Source: VRUE01 sp036379955
GTDB taxonomy: Bacteria; Actinomycetota; Thermoleophilia; Solirubrobacterales; 70-9
Reading direction: 5' to 3'
Assembly (NCBI GenBank): GCA_036379955.1
Contig: DASVFR010000038.1
Coordinates: 1-46,138, forward strand
Length of the DNA stretch: 46,138 bases
Below the pieces are notes generated by a model that worked only from the letters and a program-made list of their open reading frames with translations, did not search any database and had not been told where the DNA came from. Positions within the stretch are counted from its first letter, which is position 1. Every line of letters begins with the position of its first letter. A program made the translations under genes and the position numbers. Below are positions 42,301-46,138 of the stretch, piece by piece.

Positions 42301-44653
42301 TCAGACCACCCCCAACCCCTCAGGCGCCAAATCCTCGAGCCTCGCCGGCGTCTCCTGCTCGACAACGGCCTCAGCCTGCACCGCAGTCGGCACCTACACC
42401 GACGAAGGCGGCACCCAGCGCACCCTGGCCGAGTCCTGGAACGGCAGCTCCTGGTCGATCCAGACCACCCCCAACCCCTCAGGCGCCAAATCCTCGAGCC
42501 TCAGCTCAGTCTCCTGCTCGACGACGGCCTCAGCCTGCACCGCCGTCGGCACCTACACCGACGAAGCCGGCGTCCAGCGCCCCCTGGCCGAGTCCTGGAA
42601 CGGCAGCGCCTGGTCGATCCAGACCACCCCCAGCCCCTCCGGCGCCAAAGCCGCCAGCCTCGCCGGCGTCTCTTGCTCGTCGACGACCTCAGCCTGCAGC
42701 GCCGTAGGCACCTACACCAACTCCTCCGGAACGCAGCTGAGCCTGGCCGAGGCCTGGAACGGCAGCGCCTGGTCGATCCAGACGACGCCCAATCCCAGTG
42801 GGGCCAAAGCCGCCAGCCTCAGCTCGGTCTCCTGCCCCGCGGCAGGATCCTGCAGCGCCGTCGGCAACTACACCAACTCCTCCGGCACGCAATTGACCCT
42901 GGAGGAGAACTGGAACGGCAGCTCCTGGTCGATTCAGACCACCCCCAACCCAGAAGGGACCAAAGCGGTCTCGCTGGGCGGCGTCTCCTGCTCGGGCAAC
43001 CTCTGCATGAGCGTCGGCTCCAAGACGAGCAACGGCTCCCTGACCGCCAGCATCTCCCAAGCCCGCTGGGGATCGGGACCGATCGTCAGCACCGTAGGGT
43101 CCTCTCTTAACTCCAAAGGCGAACCGCAGCTGAGCGGGACCGTCAACCCCGACGGCCTCGCCACCAGCTACCAGTTCGAATACGGCCTAACCACCGCCTA
43201 CGGCTCTGCCATCCCCGTCAGCGCCAAAGAAGTCGGCTCGGGCAAAACCCCCGTCGAAGTGAGCCAGACGATCGCCTCGGGCCTAAAACCGGGCTCGGTC
43301 TATCACTTCCGCCTCATCGCCCGCAACGAAATGGCCACCTCCTACGGAGCCGACATGACCTTCACGACCAACCCCACCCCGCAGTGGTGGAGCTGCGCCA
43401 AACAGAGTGGCGGGCGCTTCTCAACCGGTTCCTGCGCAACCGAAGGCTCCCCCAACGAATGGGAACTGCTGCACCTGAAAGAAGCCACGAAAACCACGAT
43501 CGCGGCCAAAGGCAACCCGATCTCCTTCGCCTCGGTCCAGTCGGGTCTCTCAACGCCCTTCACCTGCGAAACCGAAGTCGCCAGTCCCTCGCTGGAAAAT
43601 CCCAGCGGTGGCGGCAACGGCGTCGGCAGCGGCGAAGTCAAATACAAAGGCTGCAAAGCCGAAGGCACCTGGGGCGAAAAAGGCTGCAAAGTCTCCAACA
43701 CCGCCAGCCCGGTCTCAAAGCTCGAACTGGCAATTGTCGAAAGCAAAACCAGGGTCCTTTTGACCCCCAAAGAAGGCGAAAGCTTCGCCACCTTTACCGT
43801 CTCCGGCTGCGCTGGCTCCAAAGCGCTCGAAGCGCTGAACGGCGCCTGGAAACTCTCCGGCACCGCCTACGGCCCCTACTCCAACGCCTCCTCGAAAATA
43901 GAACTCAGCGCCGAAACCACGGCCGGCCTGAAAATCAATAACCAGAACGCGACCGCGGTCGGCTCGATCGTGCTCGAAACCACGGCCGGCGGCTACATCT
44001 CCGCCCAGACCGTGGCGATGCCGCGCTGGTCGGCCTGCGCCAAACAGGGCGGCGGCAAATACGCAAGCGGCAAATGCGCCAGCGAAGGTGCTCCCAACGA
44101 ATGGGAAATCCTGGCCCTGAAAGAAGCCGAAAAAACCACGATCACGGCCAAAGGCAACCCGATCTCCTTCGCCACGATCCAATCGGGCATCTCGACCCCC
44201 TTCACCTGCGAAACCGAAGTCGCCAGCCCCTCGCTGGAAAACCCCAGCGGCGGCGGCAACGGCGTCGGCAGCGGCGAAGTCAAATACAAAGGCTGCAAAG
44301 CCGAAGGGTCCTGGGGCGAAAAAGGCTGCAAAGTCTCCAACACCGCCAGCCCGCTCACCAGGCTTGAACTGATTCTGGTCGAAGGCAAAACCCAGGTCAA
44401 GCTGACCCCCAAGACAGGCGAAAGCTTCGCCACCTTCACCGTCTCCGGCTGCAGCGGCTCAAAAGCGCTCGAAGCGCTGAACGGCGCCTGGAGCCTCACC
44501 GGCTCGGCCTATGGCATCTACTCCAACAGCCTCTCCAAGATCGAACTCAGCGCTGCGACGACGGCCGGCCTGAAAATCAATAACCAGAACGCGACCGCGG
44601 TCGGCTCGATCGGGCTGGAAACGACGGCCGGGGGGTATGTGCTGGCGGGATGA
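39371..44653 (+). CDS. Gene f (copy B): giant secreted S53 sedolisin-family protease
   Basis: This 1760-residue paralog of the protease at 18633-22949 uses GTG 39371 after GGAGGGGAGAGG. It has a signal peptide (ending AAGAA) and an S53 domain from SPADLRSAYRI (about 127). Catalytic Glu203 and Asp207 (ETSLDLD), Asp309 (AGDSGY) and Ser404 (GTSASAP) are all present, so it should be active. An Glu/Lys-rich insertion of about 20 residues (encoded near 40165-40245) interrupts the catalytic domain and is absent from copy A. Fourteen Cys/Trp units follow instead of seven, then one Fn3-like domain and the twin ~210-residue domain. As in copy A the space before the catalytic domain is too short for the usual pro-domain. 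Confidence 0.9.
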   Translation: MRDLRGFNRLGPLFLACIAFFCLSAQAAGAASHSAAKASRAGYSLKPSTTEPFAVCAQPQAHHFGCMSIVIPPGAVATDGKRARDVGKPKGRFASLYESRSDPSGAGLPDKVEALDLEGSGEEGGLSPADLRSAYRIPAGGGSGQTIAIVGAFDNPNAEADLKTFRAHYGLPECTAANGCFRKINQEGKTSSYPIPDPGWALETSLDLDMVSAICPNCHILLVEANNAQFENMGKAVEKAATYFAGGWAKATVISNSWGVEESIVSWEPESEEEEKEKEAIEKGYEEEQLALDKYFEHPGIPVLAAAGDSGYWPNYPASSQHTISVGGTNLYKTPFNERGWFEEAWFGSGGGCSFHEPKPAWQTDTGCAKRMGNDVAAVAGSATPVSVYDSYQAPGWINVSGTSASAPIVAGVEALSSATFREEGAQAFWKNQKSFFDVTTGFNSSYYAVNDCVPHYFCNAGPGYDGPTGNGTPKLEGGGESLPRKWTAAAMPAEEGESRDVSCTSSSFCLEVGAEENSKGFTGYPEGFATARAWNGSEWSPTADLATVKGGSRYLLYGVSCLSSTDCTAVGTYVNESGIQVPFAERWNGTNWSIQSTPGPSGANAARLWAVSCTSSTSCVAIGSYSTTNPNITSPFAERWNGSEWLSETLPVPGGIQTTSVLDVSCGSSTFCVATGGYKTEGEKGASLIEIWDGSKWSAQKIEPAKKVESPTFERSELSAISCTSASFCTAIGEYDYSWKTAEGGSSNASETLVEVWNGSSWIQQAGASEVVPSFSDISCSSSSYCEAVGFALLEPFSSSTWAVAERWNGSTWTAEKLPAEVGRASVLRGVSCTGTASCIATGYYRPGGHPVNSEWLTALALRISGTTLSREPIVPQSESRAVSCASENACLAVGGGVGGGRYASAAIWNGGVWNGEYIRLAQPAEAVSSTLAGISCPSAADCEAVGSYTDSSGTRKTLATGVSNVGHVNYLGWHAQTTPNPSGAKSSSLAGVSCSTTASACTAVGTYTDEGGTQRTLAESWNGSSWSIQTTPNPSGAKSSSLSSVSCSTTASACTAVGTYTDEAGVQRPLAESWNGSAWSIQTTPSPSGAKAASLAGVSCSSTTSACSAVGTYTNSSGTQLSLAEAWNGSAWSIQTTPNPSGAKAASLSSVSCPAAGSCSAVGNYTNSSGTQLTLEENWNGSSWSIQTTPNPEGTKAVSLGGVSCSGNLCMSVGSKTSNGSLTASISQARWGSGPIVSTVGSSLNSKGEPQLSGTVNPDGLATSYQFEYGLTTAYGSAIPVSAKEVGSGKTPVEVSQTIASGLKPGSVYHFRLIARNEMATSYGADMTFTTNPTPQWWSCAKQSGGRFSTGSCATEGSPNEWELLHLKEATKTTIAAKGNPISFASVQSGLSTPFTCETEVASPSLENPSGGGNGVGSGEVKYKGCKAEGTWGEKGCKVSNTASPVSKLELAIVESKTRVLLTPKEGESFATFTVSGCAGSKALEALNGAWKLSGTAYGPYSNASSKIELSAETTAGLKINNQNATAVGSIVLETTAGGYISAQTVAMPRWSACAKQGGGKYASGKCASEGAPNEWEILALKEAEKTTITAKGNPISFATIQSGISTPFTCETEVASPSLENPSGGGNGVGSGEVKYKGCKAEGSWGEKGCKVSNTASPLTRLELILVEGKTQVKLTPKTGESFATFTVSGCSGSKALEALNGAWSLTGSAYGIYSNSLSKIELSAATTAGLKINNQNATAVGSIGLETTAGGYVLAG
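42302..43090 (+). repeat. Near-identical 159-nt tandem repeats in gene f (copy B)
   Basis: Five units start at 42302, 42461, 42620, 42779 and 42935, so the periods are 159, 159, 159 and 156 nt. Each encodes one Cys/Trp unit (QTTPNPSGAK, SVSC, AVGTYT, WNGSSW). The first three are the most alike in DNA, which marks recent expansion. The last unit is more diverged. Confidence 0.9.
43384..44650 (+). repeat. Twin C-terminal domain of gene f (copy B)
   Basis: Two tandem units (43384 to about 44010 and about 44024-44650) match each other and the twin at 21681-22946. Long DNA stretches are shared among all four units, for example around STPFTCETEV. Confidence 0.85.
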
Positions 44654-44667
44654 GGGGCGACGCAGGC

Positions 44668-44886
44668 TCACTCCTCGGGCAGGTTCTCCAGGTCCAGTCG
44701 ATCCTGGGTTCGGTTCTGAGCCCCCTTCATCTCGCGCAGTCGGGCGAGAGAGCCCTCACCGGAATTACGAGTAGGTCACTCTCTACTGTGTCCTCGGAGG
44801 GTGGCCTCCAGGTCCTTCAGGGCAGCGCAAGGCGTTTCAGGTTGTCGGACTGCGAGCAGTGAGCGCAGGTCGAAGAACTCGGTCAA
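44668..44886 (-). pseudogene. Decayed nucleotidyltransferase (copy of 24294-24764)
   Basis: The TTGA start overlap (44886-44883) and first residues (TEFFDLRSLLA) are kept, as is the 3' end matching the RTQDRLDLENLPEE segment. The GG and DxD core has been deleted, and the reading frame is broken by internal deletions (the 5' part now ends at an early stop after about 36 codons). It lies 14 nt after cassette B, on the opposite strand, as its intact relative lies after cassette A. Confidence 0.85.
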
Positions 44887-44960
44887 CGAATAGCGGCGGC
44901 GCCCTTGATTGCGTTCAGTTGCTTGCAGAGCGCGTGCACGCGTGCCAAGCGCTCGCTCAT
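44883..44960 (-). pseudogene. Remnant of the small nucleotidyltransferase partner
   Basis: A 25-codon frame (MSERLARVHALCKQLNAIKG...) corresponds to the C-terminal half of the 53-residue protein at 24761-24922. The first 28 codons are gone; the TAGACT box (complement of 44965-44970) is now 4 nt before the internal ATG. Confidence 0.75.
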
Positions 44961-44999
44961 CGGAGTCTAGCCGTACTCACCAGACTGGCCACAAGGCGA

Positions 45000-45028
45000 T
45001 GGGCGCTGCTGGGCTCGAACCAGCGACC
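45000..45028 (-). other. tRNA 3'-end remnant (T-arm plus acceptor strand)
   Basis: On the minus strand, GCTGG-TTCGAGC-CCAGC forms a perfect 5-bp T-arm with a canonical 7-nt loop, followed by AGCGCCCA, a plausible acceptor 3' strand plus discriminator. The rest of a tRNA (D-arm, anticodon) is absent upstream. The wording resembles the 3' half of actinobacterial tRNA-Val. Such fragments are left by integration or excision at tRNA genes. No integrase is visible in the window. Confidence 0.7.
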
Positions 45029-45044
45029 TTGCTATTCTTTACCT

Positions 45045-45284
45045 ATGGCAGAAAAGGTAAAGAACCAGACCAGGGTCTCCAGCAAGCATCAGGTGACGAT
45101 TCCCGTTGGCGCCTTCCGCATGGCTGGCTTCGAGCCCGGGGACACTCTGAAGGTAGAGGCCGAGGGGGCCGGTCGCGTGGTCCTGACTCGAGTCGATGAG
45201 CTGGTCGATCGCTACTCCGGATGCCTGGACACCGGCGGCGATCTGCGCGAGCGCGTGGAAGGGCTACGTGAGGAGTGGCGGTAG
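45045..45284 (+). CDS. vapB: AbrB/MazE-fold antitoxin
   Basis: This 79-residue protein has a swapped-hairpin AbrB DNA-binding domain (VSSKHQVTIPVGAFRMAGFEPGDTLKV, a well-known pattern) followed by an acidic helical tail. A TATTCT box (45033-45038) ends 6 nt before the ATG, so the mRNA is probably leaderless. It overlaps the PIN toxin gene by 10 nt. Expected role: bind the toxin and repress the operon. Confidence 0.87.
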   Translation: MAEKVKNQTRVSSKHQVTIPVGAFRMAGFEPGDTLKVEAEGAGRVVLTRVDELVDRYSGCLDTGGDLRERVEGLREEWR

Positions 45285-45679
45285 TCCTAGATTCCGACGC
45301 CGTCGTCGGCTTTCTCGATAGGAAAGACGCCCTCCACGATGCAGCCGACGCGGCGATCCGCGACCTCGTTCACGAGCGGCGGCTGCTGGTTTCGGTCGTG
45401 ACCTACGCCGAGGTGCTGACTGGCGCCAGGCTCGGCCACCACGACGAGGACCAGACCCGGGGGTTCTTCGCCAAGCTGATCTCCGAGGTTCTCCCAGTCG
45501 ACATGACCGTCGCGGACAAGGCGGCCGAACTTCGCTCGCGGCTCAAACCGCTGCGTATGCCAGATGCCTTGATCTTCGCCACGGCGGAGACCAGCCCCGA
45601 CGTGGATTTGATCGTGACCGGCGATGCGCAGGCATCCAAGGTCCCAGGGCTGGATTGCCCTATCCGTCTGCTGCGTTGA
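45275..45679 (+). CDS. vapC: PIN-domain ribonuclease toxin (VapC type)
   Basis: This 134-residue PIN protein starts at GTG 45275 inside the antitoxin gene. D6 in VVLDSDAVV and E46 in VTYAEVLTG are present, as are later acidic residues in MPDALIFA and VTGDAQ. The metal site is complete, so RNase activity is expected; the RNA target is unknown. It is the third toxin-like module in the window. Confidence 0.87.
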   Translation: MAVVLDSDAVVGFLDRKDALHDAADAAIRDLVHERRLLVSVVTYAEVLTGARLGHHDEDQTRGFFAKLISEVLPVDMTVADKAAELRSRLKPLRMPDALIFATAETSPDVDLIVTGDAQASKVPGLDCPIRLLR

Positions 45680-45682
45680 CTG

Positions 45683-45707
45683 CCCCTACGGCGTTGCGCC
45701 GATGGGG
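45683..45707 (+). terminator. Possible terminator after the AbrB/PIN pair
   Basis: CCCC-TA-CGGCG, loop TTG, CGCCG-AT-GGGG forms a hairpin just after the toxin stop. There is no T-run, so efficiency is doubtful. Confidence 0.45.
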
Positions 45708-45772
45708 GCCGAGCGCGCAAAAAGGCCCGCGGGTGAGATCATGAGCCGGGTCAAACGACAGGGGAGAAGACG

Positions 45773-46138
45773 ATGAGAAGGACGATCGCGGTGGCGCTGG
45801 CAGCCCTAGCGCTATTGGCAGCGCCTAGCGCCCAGGCCACCTACGACTCGATCGGCTCCGGCAAGGCCCAGATCCTCCTCGACCAGGGCTTCGCCTCCTT
45901 CCTCGCGCGCGACGGCGTAAAGCTCAGCGCCAAGGCCGGCGCGAGGCGCCACGGGCATAACCTCGCCCTGCAGGTCGGCGGCGGCAACCTCGACCCCACG
46001 ATCGGCATGGGGGAGATCGAAGCCGAAGGCACCCTGACCTTCCAGGCCGGCAACAAGAAGCTCCCCCTGCGCGAGATCAGGGCCCGCACCAAGCACGACA
46101 CCCTGATCGCCAAGGTCGGCGGCTCGCAGCTGAAGATC
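45773..46138 (+). CDS. Secreted protein, possibly HtaA-like (partial, runs off window)
   Basis: The first 122 codons are visible. A signal peptide (RRTIAVALAALALLAAPSAQA) precedes a beta-rich segment, LDQGFASFLARDGVKLSAKAG, then GGGNLDPTIGMGEIEAEGTLTF. The latter resembles the strand pattern of HtaA domains, which bind haem in corynebacteria, but this match is weak and no haem ligand can be confirmed. The Shine-Dalgarno GGGGAGAA lies just before ATG 45773. The stop is beyond the window. Confidence 0.6.
   Translation, partial: MRRTIAVALAALALLAAPSAQATYDSIGSGKAQILLDQGFASFLARDGVKLSAKAGARRHGHNLALQVGGGNLDPTIGMGEIEAEGTLTFQAGNKKLPLREIRARTKHDTLIAKVGGSQLKI

Larger units (their letters stand above)
6590..44653 (+). 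repeat. Tandem duplication of a ~16-17 kb six-gene cassette
   Basis: Copy A is 6590-22949 and copy B is 27334-44653, same strand and same a-b-c-d-e-f order, with promoter motif, leader end, intergenic hairpins, gene overlaps and the downstream nucleotidyltransferase module all duplicated. Divergence is substantial, so the event is old. The separating 4.4 kb is 22950-27333. Confidence 0.9.

Noticed and set aside
42302..43090. CRISPR-like array
   Set aside because: The 159-nt repeats are coding, in frame and without unique spacers; they are protein repeat units.
45000..45028. A complete tRNA gene
   Set aside because: Only the T-arm and acceptor 3' strand are present; no anticodon or D-arm can be formed from the neighbouring bases.
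44859..45284. Longer antitoxin frame starting at 44859 and a 96-codon frame at 44909
   Set aside because: They run through the nucleotidyltransferase remnant and the antisense of the tRNA fragment; the AbrB family pattern begins at ATG 45045.
1..46138. Insertion sequences, transposases or integrases
   Set aside because: No transposase or integrase motifs or terminal inverted repeats were seen; the cassette duplication shows no element at its ends.

Overview
The window is a high-G+C bacterial chromosome segment. The gene set points to an actinobacterium of the Thermoleophilia/Solirubrobacterales type: large secreted Cys-rich proteins with InlB-B-like repeats, NHL-like propellers and basic Cys-Lys tails, sedolisin proteases, PucR-type regulators, and many short-leader or leaderless starts. 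This placement is inferred from protein style; no rRNA or taxonomic marker is present.

Region 1 (1-6.5 kb) holds ordinary and small accessory genes. These are a zinc alcohol dehydrogenase, a convergent GAF-GGDEF diguanylate cyclase, a pterin dehydratase/ArfB/small basic protein run ending in a long terminator, a VOC protein, a class II Fic protein followed by a FitAB-type toxin-antitoxin pair, and a lipoprotein cyclophilin.

Regions 2 and 4 are the main feature. A six-gene cassette (here a-b-c-d-e-f) occurs twice in the same orientation and order, at about 6.59-22.95 kb (copy A) and 27.33-44.65 kb (copy B). Gene a is a Cys-rich repeat protein. Gene b is a propeller/Fn3-like protein with a basic tail. 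Gene c is a fourfold-repeat protein with a basic tail. Gene d is a propeller plus five InlB-like repeats. Gene e is a PucR-type regulator with an RsbRD-like N-terminus. Gene f is a giant S53 (sedolisin) protease with Cys/Trp repeats and a twin C-terminal domain. Genes b/c and c/d overlap by 4 nt in both copies. Both copies begin with the same TTGACA-17-TACnCT promoter carrying a repeated AAACACRNNTATCYAC motif, followed by a leader of about 380-400 nt whose last 80 nt are conserved. Genes a-d and f use mostly GAA for Glu, while the embedded regulator e uses GAG. The layout suggests a co-translated extracellular assembly with its own protease and regulator; its function is not known to me.

Region 3 (22.95-27.3 kb), between the cassettes, holds a DUF4143-type ATPase, two nucleotidyltransferase modules (one with its catalytic Asp pair lost) and three MpsC/DUF2294-family paralogs. 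Region 5 (44.65-46.14 kb) holds a decayed copy of the same nucleotidyltransferase module, so the duplicated unit extended past gene f. It also holds a 29-nt tRNA 3'-end remnant, an AbrB/PIN toxin-antitoxin pair, and the start of a further secreted protein cut by the window edge.
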